Shown: positions 22,244 to 34,015 of the stretch, piece after piece
How the letters are laid out: each line of letters begins with the position of its first letter
Position numbering within the stretch: position 1 is the stretch's first letter
NCBI GenBank assembly: GCA_021292165.1
Contig: CM037880.1
Location: 22,528,051-22,592,050, forward strand
Reading direction: 5' to 3'
Length of the DNA: 64,000 nt
Origin: Shinisaurus crocodilurus
Lineage: Eukaryota > Chordata > Lepidosauria > Squamata > Shinisauridae
The notes under the pieces: generated by a model
The model's database searches: none
What the model saw: only the letters and a program-made list of their open reading frames with translations
Told to the model about the DNA's origin: nothing
Made by a program: the position numbers and the translations under genes

Positions 22244-22471
22244 CAGTCATGCCTTGGATTGAGAGCATAATTTGTTCCGGAAACGTGCTTGTAATCCAAA
22301 ACACTCTTCTATCAAAACGAAATCCCCCCAAAAAAATTTGTACAGAGATTTTTAATTTGAGCCGTACTACAGCACTTGTATTGCAAGACGTCGCTTGTAT
22401 ATCAAGTAAATTTTTTAAAAATTTTGCAAAATACTCTCAAACCAAGTTACTTGCAATCCAAGGTATTACTG
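22244..22471. mobile_element. Tigger-like MITE, copy 2
   Basis: Ends CAGTCATGCCTTGGATTG and CAATCCAAGGTATTACTG, with TA on both sides. The middle has the ATTTTTAATTTGAGCCGTAC text shared with copies at 25.9, 34.3, 41.3 and 51.9 kb. Confidence 0.9.
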
Positions 22472-22920
22472 TACAGATTTATCATTCCATGTATTACTGA
22501 ATATATTACTTTAAGCCAACATGGCATGAGAAGATTGTCTGGCTGGCAAAACTGGAAGGAGACAGGGTATCAGTGGGACCCTGTAGAGAGTTCTAGATCC
22601 CTTGGAGGATCCTATTTTCTAGAAATAACCTCCCCTGCCCTCCCAACTCCCTTGTGAGTTGAGAGCTACACATTATTTATTTATTTAATAGATTTATATA
22701 CCGCTACCCTTCCACGAAACTTGTTTTCGGGTCTACACGTGAATACATATCAGCCTATAACTTAAGACAGGGGTGGATAGAAGAGAGATCTTCGGCTATT
22801 GGGTGGTATAGAAACATAATAAATAAATAAAATGTTTTGCAGTAGATTGGCAAGGATTTCTGACTCCAGGCTGTTTTACAGTAGCAGCAACAAAATGGCT
22901 GTCTCCCTATTTCCTGAATT

Positions 22921-23047
22921 CAGGGGTGGGCAACTTGTGGCCCTCCAGATGTTTTTGGACCGCAGCTCCCATCAGCCCTGGCCAGCATATGTCCGGTGCA
23001 TATGGCAGTCTAACCATGTCTGGAGGGTCACAAGTTGCCCTGCCCTG
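22921..23047. mobile_element. hAT-like MITE (CAGGGGTGGGCAAC family)
   Basis: Ends CAGGGGTGGGCAACTTGTGG and TCACAAGTTGCCCTGCCCTG. No clear target duplication at this copy. Confidence 0.75.
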
Positions 23048-23420
23048 CCCAGAGTTAGACTGCTGAAATGATGGAAGCCTGCGGTAACCAGGGATGGGTT
23101 TCTGTGTGGAAGGACTGTGAGCTCCGTTCAGTTCTGCTACTCGTAACAAATTCCCCTGCTCAGAATTCTTCAATTCTAAGTGTATGTCTTTTGCACTAGG
23201 CTCCAGTTGGTGAATTTCATGGGTTCTAATACAAAACTAAAGTGAATCCCACAAGCCTGAAGCCTGCCCACCCCTGATTTAGGTACCGGTATCTTAGGTG
23301 CCAAAGTTTATCTATCCCCTCCCAGCAGCCTCCTTTTTTGTTGTTGCCAATACTGTGTGCCATGGGTCCTAGTAAAAAAACAAAATAGATTCCGCAATCC
23401 TGAAGTCTGATTTAGGTATC

Positions 23421-23552
23421 TTAAGGTGCAATCCTATGGGTGTTTAGACAGAAAAAAGTCCTACAACTCACAGGATTCCCCAGCCATGCTGACTGGGGAA
23501 TGCTGGGAATTGTAGGCCTTTTTCTGTCTAAACACCCATAGGATTGTGCCTT
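23421..23552. mobile_element. Hairpin MITE family B
   Basis: A full copy: TTAAGGTGCAATCCTATGGG to the inverse CCCATAGGATTGTGCCTTAG. The arms fold over about 55 bp. Confidence 0.85.
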
Positions 23553-24238
23553 AGGTGCTAACGTTTATCTGTCTTTTTCTCTTCCCCTGCCTCACACCTC
23601 CTAATTTCCTTTTTTCTCCTTGCCCATACTATATGCTCTTGTGGCTGTCTCATACTAAGTTCTCTGATGCTCAGGGGCAAGGTTTAATTGAGCACTCAAG
23701 CATGGAGAGAAAGTCTGAGTCACTTAAACTGTAGGGGTGTCAAGTGATTTATTAAAAGTCATTGCTGGGTTTTTTGGTGTCTCTCTCTGTGTGTCCTGGT
23801 CTCTGGACAGGGTTTTGTTTGGGGCGACTCACTGTCTCATGTTTAACTTCCTCATGTACCAGTTAAAAAGAACCCTAAATCCCATAGTGTTGAAGGAACA
23901 TCTTTAAAGAATTGGAAATGTTAACTTCTTGCAATACACACATGAATCTGGGATGTGGTCTACGGCTACTTGTCTTTTGTCTGGCACTTCCAACAAAGTG
24001 GAACAACTGATTAATTTGGCAACAGATTAATAGTAGGAGCAGTAAATATACACAATAAGTTTACAGAGTAGTAGTAGTAATACAGAAGTATTTCATATAT
24101 ATTTCCTTTTAAGGCACATCAATATTATCCTCATATTGCAGATTTGAGTTAGGTAAGCTACTAGCTAAGCCCCCCAGTAATGTGATCAAGACCAAAGCAA
24201 TATTTGAACTTGTTTATGGCCCAGTCTAGTTAAACTAC
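23553..24238. other. Unannotated stretch
   Basis: No gene was recognised. The text from about 23690 to 23880 (including GTCTGAGTCACTT and GTCGAGTGATTTATTAAAAG-like words) recurs at 29750-29960, so this is a dispersed repeat of unknown type. Confidence 0.45.
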
Positions 24239-24365
24239 AGTAAGGATGCAATCTTATGCATATTTAGACAGAAGAAAATCCTACAACTCCTAGCATGCTG
24301 GCTGGGGCATGCGAGGGAGTTATATGCCTTTTTTCTGTCTAAATATGCCTAGGATTGCACCCTAA
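24239..24365. mobile_element. Hairpin MITE family B
   Basis: A full copy with arms GGATGCAATCTTATGCATAT and AAATATGCCTAGGATTGCAC. Confidence 0.85.
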
Positions 24366-24695
24366 CTTTCCAATTAGAAAGTATCACTCAAATACACATC
24401 AGTGTACAATCTTGGGACTTCCTGTTGCTTTAAAGGAATCTTCCTCAGCATGGTTCCTGCCAGATGCTTTGGACCCCCAACTCCCATCATCCCCAGCATG
24501 GTAAATGGTGAGGGAAGAGGGGAGTTGGATGCCAAATCATCAGAAGAACCCAGGTTGCAGAGGGCCACTTTAAAGTGTACTAAAAGGTGCAATAGAGGAG
24601 AACTGGAGACTGGGCCAGTCTGCTTCATACATCATGACCTGCTACGACAACATGTTTATATATTCACTCATGAGTAGTTCAATGATGGCAGAAGA

Positions 24696-24929
24696 TTAGT
24701 CATGGAAGATGCAACAGTAGCTTTCACGAGCAACGGCTTTCTGTATCACTAAGAGCTCACAGATGTGTCCAGCATGCCTCTCTGCTGCCTTCTGAAGAAT
24801 CGATCTGAGCTGCACAATGTGGAATGGCAGTTCTGGAAGGGACATTGGCACCCAGTTCAGCTGTAGGCCTGCGGCAGGATTCCTTTCACGTCCAACTGTC
24901 TGTGAACCGTAATAACCTGAATCGATGGC
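24696..24929 (-). other. Candidate short ORF or exon remnant (unrecognised)
   Basis: The minus strand is open for 77 codons between TGA (24930-24932) and TAA (24696-24698). From the ATG at 24845 it encodes 49 residues, including SILQKAAERHAGHICELLV. It is just below the usual ORF length cut-offs. The composition looks protein-like, but no splice acceptor was convincing and no family is recognised. It may be an exapted repeat. Confidence 0.15.
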
Positions 24930-24932
24930 TCA

Positions 24933-25690
24933 GTGTGTCACAGCAGCAGATACCTGGAGCAAATCATGCCAGAGGTGCCTGAAGGCGTGGCACAGTTTAG
25001 CAAAGTGAAGCAAGAGCCTTTCATGCCTTACTCATGTGAAGGGAACGTCATGCGCTTACTGTGGAGTGGGGCTGTGCTCCTGACCCTGCCTCTGCAGTGA
25101 AAAAGTGTATGCATTAGCGGCTTCACTGCAAACAGCCATGCTGACACATGTATGTCTGGAGGTAGGGCCAGGCAGTGTGCCTGACAAAGGGACCCTGCTC
25201 CCAAGGAACTGTGTGATGCCCCCTTCATGTTGGTAAAATGTGCAGGGCACTAGTGAAGACACAAGTAAGCAATGAACTTTTGAGTGTGTGCATATGCACA
25301 AGCGTATGTAATGAAAGGGGAGGGAGGAAGGTGTGAAGTCCAGGGGTGGGGGTGGCGGTGCAACAGAAAAAATCAGGAAAGAACAGTACCTCCCTCACTT
25401 TGTTGACAAGGGCTTTTTCCAGTGGGAAATTTTTGGCAAGAAAAATGCAGTGTTCCCCTCCTAAATTTTCTCTATTTTGCTGAACATGATATTTTTTGGG
25501 AGGACACACACTGAAAAAAACCCTCCTATGAAATATTTTCTCTTTAGGAATGAGTGAAATGCTTTTTCAAATGAAGTTTTACTCACTCATGTGCAGTGCG
25601 AAGTGGTGTTTCTTTTTGTGTGTGTGTGTTTTTTAAATGTAAGACCATCTTACAACATTAGAGAATGAAAATTCCTGTGTGTACCATAGA
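24933..25690. other. Unannotated stretch
   Basis: No gene or recognised repeat. Confidence 0.35.
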
Positions 25691-25704
25691 CATACAACTT
25701 AGAA

Positions 25705-25839
25705 CAGTGTTCTCCAACCTTGGGTCCTCAGATGTTTTTGGCCTACAACTCCCAGCATGCCCCAGCCAGCATAACTGGCTGGGGCATGCTGGAAGTTGTA
25801 GGCCAAAAACATCTGGGGACCCAAGGTTGGAGAACACTG
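25705..25839. mobile_element. hAT-like MITE, family C
   Basis: A near-perfect palindrome with CAGTGTTCTCCAACCTTGGG ends. Flanks acttagaa and atatagaa match 6 of 8. Confidence 0.85.
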
Positions 25840-25921
25840 ATATAGAAATTTCAGGATGTGTTTCTGCACCTACAGTGCGCTGCATTCTTTATGAGAGAGA
25901 CATAGGGAATCTTTTAATATA

Positions 25922-26171
25922 CAGTCATGCCTTGGATTGAGAGCATAATTTGTTCCGGAAACGTGCTTGTAATCCAAAACACTTGTATATCAAAACAATC
26001 CCCCCCCCAAAAAAATGTACAGAGATTTTTAATTTAAGCCGTACTACAGTACTTGTATTGCAAGACGTCGCTTGTATATCAAGTAAAAAAAATATTAAAT
26101 AAATATTTAAAAATTTGCTTGTCTTGCAAAACGCTCTCAAACCAAGTTACTTGCAATCCAAGGTATTACTG
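25922..26171. mobile_element. Tigger-like MITE, copy 3
   Basis: CAGTCATGCCTTGG to CCAAGGTATTACTG with TA flanks. The body is nearly identical to copies 2, 4 and 8. Confidence 0.9.
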
Positions 26172-26289
26172 TATATTTTTTTGAATTGCAGCTTGCCTCC
26201 TTCTGGTGATCTTTGATATAGTTTGCCGATACTAGGAGCAAGTATCCTGCATCTGCTGTCCTTTTGCAATCCTGTTCACATTCACCTGG

Positions 26290-26440
26290 GAGAAAGTACC
26301 ATTGACCTCAGTGGGACTTACTTCTGAGTAGGGATGCATAGGATTTTATTATAGGACTTTTGAAGGTGTACTGTTATGCATGCTTACTTAGGAGTAAGTG
26401 CAACTAAACATAGTAGATCTTACTTCTGAGTATGCATAGG
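26290..26440. repeat. Short dispersed repeat G
   Basis: GTGGGACTTACTTCTGAGTA and ATGCATAGGATT words occur twice in inverted or direct form. Related text is near 17545 and 43850. Confidence 0.4.
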
Positions 26441-26716
26441 TTTGCTCTGTAAAATTCATAAGTATGCCAACTATTACAATATTATATGCTAAGTTATAAA
26501 CAATGCATTTTGTGTTAAAGCAGTAAAATAAGTTTAGGTTTGATAAGGAAGTAAGTACTAGATATATTTCAATGTTCCACAAAAAGCAAACAAAATAATA
26601 ACTGAAAAGTTTATGTCTCTGGAGAGAGCAGTGCTGTTCAATATCTATGTCAAATGTCAATGGGTTGCATATATTGGAGCACTAAACAGGTTGTTTCGGT
26701 TTATGGAAGAAAAATG

Positions 26717-27440
26717 CCTCAGTTAAGAGAGTTGAAGATGGAGATCTAGTTCAGCTGTAACGGGAAAACATGGTTTCCTTCTAAGTGCAGCAGCTGCGCC
26801 CCTATCTTCCTAATCATCTGCTCCCATCAGTGGTTCATGCCTTGGTCTCCTCTCGCCTAGGCTACTGTAATGCGCTCTATGTGGAGTTACCCTTGAAGAC
26901 GGTCCGGAAGCTACAGCTGGTACAGAACGCGGCGGCTCGCCTGGTTAAAGGCAGCCGCTGGTGGGATCACATCACGCCAGTGCTCAAGGAGCTACACTGG
27001 CTAACAGTTGCTTGCCGAGCCGAATTCAAGGTGTTGTTTTGACCTTTAAAACCCTATACGGCTCCGGTCCAGTCTATCTCAAGGAGCGTCTCCAGCAACA
27101 CCAAATGGGCTGCTCAACAAGATCTGCCACAGACGGCCTTCTCCTTGTCCCTTCAGCCAGAGCAGCTAGACTGGTCGGGACGAGGAAGAGGGCCTTCTCT
27201 GTGGCAGCCCCCGTACTGTGGAGCTCTCTCCCGAGTGACCTCCACCATGCCCCCTCTCTGCTGAGCTTCCGCCGCTCACTAAAAACTTGGCTGTTCAGGC
27301 GGGAATATGGGGTGGGCTAAGATTTTAAAATTTTATACTGTTTTAATGTATTTTATTCTGTATTTATCTTATGTACATCGCCCAGGGTGGCTGGTTTGCC
27401 GGCCAGATGGGCAATTAATAAATGCAAATAATAAATAAGT
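26717..27440 (+). mobile_element. L2-like LINE 3' end with degraded ORF2 tail
   Basis: Two frames carry the C-terminal region of an L2/CR1-group ORF2: LGYCNALYVELPLKTVRKLQ and LVQNAAARLV in the first, then AFSVAAPVLWSSLPSDL in the second after a frameshift near 27038. The 3' end has GTACATCGCCCAGGGTGGCT and an AATAAATAAG-type tail. No complete reverse-transcriptase domain remains. Confidence 0.85.
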
Positions 27441-27675
27441 GATTGAATTGCAGTGAGCCTTTGGGTCTTACACATCTTCACTTTTGGCCATGAAAATGAG
27501 ATGGGAAGCGTCTACTGCTGCTTTTCAACAAACCGCAGTTCCCTGTTACATGAGGATTTGGTGAACTTGCATTTGTTTAAACTCCAGTTAGTAAGACTAG
27601 GAAAAATTGAAACCACAATTTCATCATGGTTTGTTCTTGCTATTTAGCATTCAAACAAACCAGTTCCTCCATATT

Positions 27676-28175
27676 TTATTTGTTTTTTAATTTTATTACA
27701 TACATTTATATACTGCTTTCTAGTAAACTATCAAAGTGTTTAACAAAAACAATAAAAGCATAAAATATAACAATAAAAGTAAAATAGAATAGTTGCCAGT
27801 CGACTATAACTATATTGCTTGGGTCACCCCTCAGGGAAAGCCTGCATAGAAGAGATAGGTCCTAACCAGACATCTAAAGAACAAAACTGAAGTCACCTGC
27901 CTAATGTCAATGGAGAGCATATTCCAGAGGACAGGTGCTGCGACACTAAACACTCTGTTACAGGTACTCCTGTGGTGAACCTCAGATGTAACTGCAAACT
28001 GGGGTTTGCTTAAAATGAGCAGCAAACTCCTCTGGTGTGCAGAAGAAGAGGAGAGGGAATGGGGAACACACAAGCCCAAAGCTTGGTGTGGCTCATTCAC
28101 ATAGTGGGGAACCATGATTTCCCATTGACCATCTTCCAGAGTCCAAAGCAGAAGTAGCTGCATCCCAATTCCCTG
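27676..28175 (-). mobile_element. L2-like LINE 3' end (antisense)
   Basis: The minus strand encodes NRVFSVAAPVLWNMLSIDIR, the same domain as above. The AT-rich 3' UTR lies toward 27676. Confidence 0.75.
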
Positions 28176-28179
28176 GCTC

Positions 28180-29090
28180 ATATCGGTATGATGGAGAAGG
28201 GAAAGGAAAGGAAATTGATTTATTAGGTCTCATGAGCAAAGTCCACCAGTATCCAGCGCTTGAACTAGGAAGGTGTTCCACCATTGTTGTCATTCAAGCC
28301 CCAGACACTGGCAATCTTTGGTACCCAGTATCTCTCAGCCCAAAAGCTGATGGACTGAGGCCACGCTTTTAACCTAGTAAGCTGGCTGTGGGTGCTCATG
28401 ACTCAGTGCCGTCTTAACGTACAGAATGGAATAAATTTGTGTAACATTGGCCCTGTGATTGGCAAACATTATGAAGTCTCTAGGGTTGGCCAGGCCTTGC
28501 TAGGAGCCTAGCCTTCTGCATTTTCCTGATTAATGGAGAATATCTTTTCTGCTTGCTGCATTTCAGGTTCCAACTCAACTCTCTAGTTTCAGCAATGGAC
28601 AGCAAGCCTCCTGGATTGGAAAATGCCCTGGCCAGTTTTTTTGCTTTGTCTGCATCTACCCATAATCCGTTCCAGATCTGGAACTCACCTTGACTCCTGT
28701 AGTAATAACCTTTTGGAAGTCTGTGCTAGTAAGCAACTTGCTTGAGGAGTTCAGGAATTTTATTGTCCCCTTAAGATCATGTTCCTGGCCACAAACTGCA
28801 TATGCAAGATAATCTAATGAGTAGTTAAAAATAAAGACATGGAGACCTACAATCCTTCGTATTTACCTTTCCATTAACGTAGCTGGCTAATGTCCCTAGG
28901 TCAATTTAAATCAATGAAACTACTTGCATGTCTAAGACCTATTTGCTAAAAGGTCTGCAGAGTTGCCACACAGGAAGTTGGTAATACAGATGCAGTCACA
29001 TTGGGAACTGGCGGAGCAAGTAACATGAAGATTTAGAAGAACCCTTTAATAAAACAACTGCTCAGTATTTATGACCATAGAGATTCAGGC
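28180..29090. other. Unannotated stretch
   Basis: No gene or recognised repeat. Confidence 0.35.
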
Positions 29091-29094
29091 TCAG

Positions 29095-29300
29095 TTCAAA
29101 TGTAATGACAAAACCATGGTGTGTCACTATGAGAATAAGCTACAGTGTGCCTAGGGCTCACATGCTCCTTCCCCCACATAATTTGCTTCTGTTTCTAGTT
29201 TGCCCTCACATCAGCATCCCAAACCACAGTTGGATCCTGGTTTGAGGGGAAACGATAGTTTGCACAAACCACAGTTTTCTGAATTCGGACAAAACAGCAA
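29095..29300. repeat. Foldback-like repeat, family E (degraded)
   Basis: CAGTTCAAATGTAATGAC at the left, and AAACCACAG with its inverse CTGGTTTGAG on the right. A weak copy. Confidence 0.35.
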
Positions 29301-29827
29301 ACTAGTCAAACAGGTATTGCAAGTTTTTCAATAACTAAAAAAAAAAAAGGTAGGTGTGCATGCCACAAGCAAGCATGCACCTTCTATCATGTACCTTCAA
29401 CTATCATTTGTCCCCAGTCTAAAACTCCCCTAAGATGTCTGATATCTCTCCAGTCAAACTGTAAAACTGGCGCAGTTCACTCCATTTGGGAGTGAGCAAG
29501 CACCATAATAGCTGTTAGTAATAGTTATAGCTATTGTAATGCATGGGAGATGATTATTTCTGGGGCTATAGCCTCATGTACACAGCTGATGTTGGAGTAT
29601 CGCCAGTAGTGACTTGGGTGTATAAATAGCCAATGAAATACTACTTGGTCATGTCCAGATAAGATGGAGGTGCTGTTGGTAGATGGCCCATCTACCTGGA
29701 TGAGTGCCATCCTGTTTTGGGCAGTCTAATGAAAAAAAATTAGGTTTAGTTGAGCAGTCGTGCATGGAGAGAACGTCTGAGTCACTTGGATTGTATGGGT
29801 GTCGAGTGATTTATTAAAAGTCCTTGC

Positions 29828-29830
<3 letters not shown>

Positions 29831-29866
<36 letters not shown>
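29831..29866. repeat. (CT)n microsatellite
   Basis: A pure CT tract of about 17 units. Confidence 0.95.
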
Positions 29867-29868
<2 letters not shown>

Positions 29869-29954
29869 GACTTTATTATGTGTCCTGGTCTCGGGGCAGG
29901 GTTTCGTTTGGGGCGCCTCACTTTCTCATGTTTAACTTCCTCATGTAGACCAGA

Positions 29955-30655
29955 TTAAAAATAATCAATGATCTATGCTCTGGTAACTTCCAGGTTAGAC
30001 TACTGTAATGCATTATGTGAGGGGCTGCCTCTGAAAATGGCTTGGAAACTGCATTTAGTTCAGAATTCAGCCACTAGACCAGCCTCCCCCAACCTGGTGC
30101 TCTCCAGATGTTTTGGACTTCAACTCATATGCTTCAACTCAGATGTTTTGGGCTTCTCCCATATGTTCTTGCCCTATTACTCAGATTGTCTTTAGAGGTT
30201 GTTTTTTTGGGTGCCACCACCCACAATGGTGCAGCAGCTGGCTACCGGGAAAGCAGCCTTCTCTGTAGTTGCCCCCTATCTGTGGAATGCCCTTCCCAGG
30301 GAGATCCACCTGACATCTTCACTGTATGCATTTTGATGCCTGGTTAAGACCTTTCTCTTCCAGCAGGTTTTTAATCTTTAATCTGTTGCTCTGATTATTA
30401 ACTTTACAGCTGGCTCCTTTTTAATCTTTCAGTTTTGTTTTTTTAATTTTGTGTTGTTTTATTTTTAGATCTTTCCCTGCTGCTGGTTTTTATGCTAGTT
30501 TTATTCTGTTTTAAACTTTTAAAGTTTTTTTTTTGTAATGTTATGTGTTTATCATGTTGTCTTTTAGGGTTTTAATTTTTGTGAACTGCCCAGAGAGCTT
30601 TGGCTGCTGGATGGTATTGAAATGTAGTGAATAAATAAAATTAATCTAGTAAATA
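29955..30655 (+). mobile_element. L2-like LINE 3' end, interrupted by a MITE fragment
   Basis: ORF2-tail text LDYCNALCEGLPLKMAW (around 29989-30039) breaks off at about 30078, where a hAT family D fragment (CCAGCCTCCCCCAACCTGGT) enters. LINE text resumes near 30215 (AAAGCAGCCTTCTCTG) and runs to an AT-rich tail ending GAATAAATAAA. Confidence 0.7.
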
Positions 30656-30887
30656 ATTAATGCTTTCAATATTTTAAATAATTTTAATGTTTAAGGTTGT
30701 ATTACTTTGATGCTTTTATTGTTGTATTTGTTTGGTTATTTTGTTGTTGCTTTTTGGTCTTCTATGATTGCAATCTGCCTTGAGGGCGTTTGCCAATAGG
30801 GCAGTATACAAATACAAAAAAACCCCAAATCAAATAATAACTCCCAGCAGCCCCAGCCAGCATGGCCAAGGGTCAGGGATGCTGGGA

Positions 30888-30960
30888 ATCATAGAATCAT
30901 AGAATACTGTAGAGTTGGAAGGGGCCTATACAGCCATCGGTCCAACCCCCTGCAGTTGCA
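30888..30960 (-). mobile_element. CR1 3'-end fragment (antisense)
   Basis: AATCATAGAATCATAGAATA followed by AGAGTTGGAAGGGGCC. It sits between two fragments of a family D MITE (about 30840-30885 and 30968-31000), so it appears to have inserted into that MITE. Confidence 0.65.
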
Positions 30961-31044
30961 GTGCAAAACTTATGGAGGGCACCAGATTAGGGAAGACTGT
31001 GCTATACTGTTCACTGGGACCAAGTGCTATGACTATATTACAGC

Positions 31045-31470
31045 AGTGCTTCACAACTGTCTATTTGCTGCCAGTCTATTCCAAGGCCCAATTTAGAGTG
31101 CTTTTCATGGGCTGGGGCCTTGGCCTGGGTCTGTCTCCACATGCCTGCCTATACTTTGAGATCTTCATCAGAGGTCCTTTTCCAGGTTCCTCTACCATCT
31201 GAGGTGTGGCTGGTGGCTATCAAGATGAAGGTTCTTTTCAGTGGTGGCACCCAGCATCGTAATGCTATTCCTAGAGAGCCTTGCCTGGCACCCATTCTGA
31301 TGTCTTTCTGGTGCCAGGTGAAGACCTTTTTATTTTCCCAGGCTCTTTAGCTTTTTAACTTTGGTTGATAAGTTTTATTTGGATGCTGCTTTTAGCTTAT
31401 TTTAATGTATTGCTTATTTTATTGTAAGACGCCCCAATAATACATTTTATGCGGGGTATAAATCAGAATG
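31045..31470 (+). mobile_element. L2-like LINE 3' remnant
   Basis: TTCCAAGGCCCAATTTAGAG, TCTTTTCAGTGGTGGCACCC and AGGTGAAGACCTTTTTATTT are decayed forms of the ORF2 tail. The 3' end is AT-rich. No open frame. Confidence 0.6.
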
Positions 31471-31673
31471 AATGTGTTGCTATAGCCTGAATATGTGGAT
31501 GCAAATATTTTTAATGCAAATACAGATGTGTAAGCATCCAGAGCTAACAATGCCTGAGCATGTTTTTGCATTGAATTGTAGTCTTACTCCTGCTGAGCTC
31601 AGTGTTTCCTTACTTTATTTTATGATTTTAATGAAGCAGCTTGAAGGTGTATAAACACACATTTTCGGTTCGA

Positions 31674-31735
31674 TTTCCAGAGGGGGTAGCCACGTTGGCC
31701 TGTTGCAGCAAAAACAACAAAGAGATTCAAGTGAG
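31674..31735 (-). repeat. Unclassified repeat F fragment (antisense)
   Basis: AGAGGGGGTAGCCACGTTGG and CTGTTGCAGCAAAAACAACA are the antisense of the right end of repeat F at 21196-21262. Confidence 0.5.
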
Positions 31736-31739
31736 TCAA

Positions 31740-32265
31740 CTTCGGCTCAGAGTGATTCCAGCAAGGCAATTACAATCCAAGGCAGCGAGGTTCATTTAAA
31801 GACGTTCACACTAATATTACTATCACCAAGATTAGGGGTGGGGATTGCAGTGGTTTTATAAGGCCAAAATGACTTAATAGATGGCCACTCTGGGCCAATT
31901 AAATACTGTTAATTTAAAAAAAAAACTTTGTAGACAATGTCAGTGAGTCAGCCAGAAAGGCTCCTCCACAAAGATGACAGTGGCACGTGAAGTGTCTGCT
32001 CATGCAGTCTGAAAGGCCTATCAATACATGTGTGCATGCATTTTGTAACATGGGGATGAAAATATTCTGACTTGATGAATGCATTAGGAAGCAGGTATGC
32101 TGCATTAGGAAGCAGGTCTTCCTGGCATGCATATCGGGATGAAAATACTTTGTGATACAACTCCAATCACAAAATGCATATTTCCTCGACCACAAGTAAG
32201 AATCTGTTCATGTACACTTATAAAGGATATCCTGGTGACCCACTTGGATATCTTGGTCTCCCACT
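31740..32265. other. Unannotated stretch
   Basis: Short internal direct repeats (for example TGCATTAGGAAGCAGGT at about 32080 and 32101) are visible. No gene. Confidence 0.4.
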
Positions 32266-32267
32266 TG

Positions 32268-32590
32268 GTCCAGGTCCTGCTGCTATCAGAGATGAGGCAG
32301 ATGGTAACCGGATTTAGGGCTTTCTCTGTGGTGGCATCCCAACTTTGAAACTCTCTCTCCAAAACATCCATCTGGAGCCGAGTCTGTTGCCTTTTGGCGC
32401 CAGGTACAAATATTTTCAGTAACCAAGGCCATTGGGCATAGTAACTCTTGATTTTATCTGGTTATGTTGGCGTTGTGTCTCTTCTGTTATTAGTTTACAA
32501 GTTATTATGTTGTTGGTTGTTAATCTGAGGTTGGAAGCCTCTTCAAAAGTTTGTATTGAAGAGTGGGATATTAAAATATCCACAATTTTT
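32268..32590 (+). mobile_element. L2-like LINE 3' remnant
   Basis: TTTAGGGCTTTCTCTGTGGT and CCAACTTTGAAACTCTCTCT correspond to the AFSV..P.LWNSL region of ORF2. The frame is broken. Confidence 0.6.
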
Positions 32591-32702
32591 AAAATAATAA
32601 TAAAAAGGTATGGCCCTCCAGTCTTTGAAATCTTCCAGCGGAGACTGTGGACTAGGTATTGTTGTCATCTTAGGCAATACTGGCACACTGATAAGAAGCA
32701 GG

Positions 32703-32828
32703 CAGCTTTCCCCAAACTGCTGCCCTCCAGATTGGTTGGACTAGAACTCACATCATCCCCAGCTGGCATAGTCAGGGGATAATGGGAGCTGTAGTCCAAC
32801 ACATCTGGAAGGTGCTAGGTTGGGGTAG
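32703..32828. mobile_element. hAT-like MITE, family D
   Basis: Arms CAGCTTTCCCCAAACTGC and GGTGCTAGGTTGGGGTAGAG. CCAACACATCTGG is the inner word. Directly after it, 32828-32890 reads as another L2-like scrap. Confidence 0.65.
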
Positions 32829-33125
32829 AGCTTTTTCTGTAGAGGAGCCCTCCCTATGGACGTCCCTTCCAAGGGAGGCTCATCAGGTCAGTTTGCTAGT
32901 TTTTTTTTGTTTTTTGTTTTTTGTGAAAACAGTACGGTAAAACATTTTGGTTTAGGAATTCTTTTAATATGAGTGGTGGCTGATGGTACTTCATAGATGC
33001 TGTGAACTGGCTGGCCACTGCTGCTGAATGCAGTGTAAGGTTTTTATATTGCTTGGTTGTCTTTAATATTTCATTAGGTGCCATGAGAGTCTGCTAGTGG
33101 GTGATCAATTGTATGAGGAGCAAAT

Positions 33126-33163
33126 ACACGCACGCACGCACACACACACACACACACACACAC
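33126..33163. repeat. (CA)n microsatellite
   Basis: CACGCACGCA followed by a pure CA tract. Confidence 0.95.
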
Positions 33164-33208
33164 GAGTAAACAGACCCAGTTTCACACAGGTTGGAATAGC
33201 TCTTAGTT

Positions 33209-33343
33209 CTGTGTTCTCCAAGCTTGGGTCCCCAGATGTTTTTGGCCTACAACTCCCAGCATGCCCCAACCAGCTTAGCTGGCTGGGGCATGCTGGGAAT
33301 TGTCTGCCAAAAACATCTGGGGACCCAAGCTTGGAGAACACGG
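33209..33343. mobile_element. hAT-like MITE, family C
   Basis: A palindrome with TGTTCTCCAAGCTTGGGTCC and its inverse. Flanks tcttagtt (33201-33208) and ccttagtt (33344-33351) match 7 of 8. Confidence 0.85.
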
Positions 33344-33369
33344 CCTTAGTTTGATATAACAAAGGCTTC

Positions 33370-33880
33370 AGGCAAACTTACACAGCTGTCAGAGTTGACT
33401 ACACTGTGATTGCCCTGTCTGAGTGAAACCATCCCTGGTAGCATTTGTAGGCCCCTGCCAAGGTGTCCCCTGTATAGAAGCGGGGAGAGCACAGTCCATA
33501 TAACTCTTGCCCCTCCGCCTACCAATCTTCCCCGGCTTCAAACGGTATGTACTGCTAAAGCGTTGTGCTGGTTAGGGAAGTCTGCCCCCAGTGGCACAAG
33601 GTGTTACTGCAAGCTTAGCCTCATGGACACATTTAAATGAATTAAACCGAATACATTTAAAAAACAAAATAACCCTGCGGTGCACACCCGTAGGGCCCCC
33701 TTAGTGTGTATGCCAGGTTTCAGGTGTCTAGGTTTCATGGTCTTGGCACTATGGTGCGGACAGATGGACAGACATGCACGCATCCGCTTTTATTATTATA
33801 GATATGCAAGTACAGCATGGGAGTCTGGCTTTGTACTATGCTGTGGGAATAGGCTTTGAATGGCTCCACTTCCATTCTTT
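33370..33880. other. Unannotated stretch with a possible LINE 3' end
   Basis: From about 33660 to 33806 the text has GACAGATGGACAGACATGCA followed by TTTTATTATTATAGATAT, which resembles RTE-type 3' ends in many animals. The rest is not recognised. Confidence 0.35.
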
Positions 33881-33884
33881 AGCC

Positions 33885-34015
33885 GTTGCCACCCTGGTGC
33901 CTTCCAGATGTTTTGGGCTACAGCTCCCATAATACTTGTCCATTGGCCATGCTTGCTGGGGCTAGTTGGAGTTGCACTCTAAAACATCTGGAGGTCATCA
34001 GGCTGGGGAAGGCCG
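33885..34015. mobile_element. hAT-like MITE, family D
   Basis: GGTGCCTTCCAGATGTTTTG and the inverse AAAACATCTGGAGGTCATC around a GGCCATGCTTGC centre. Confidence 0.7.

Noticed and set aside
24402..24677. ORF with CCAGATGCTTTGGACCCCCAA text as a gene
   Set aside because: The text is a degraded hAT-like MITE fragment (about 24455-24560) and the ORF is a by-product.
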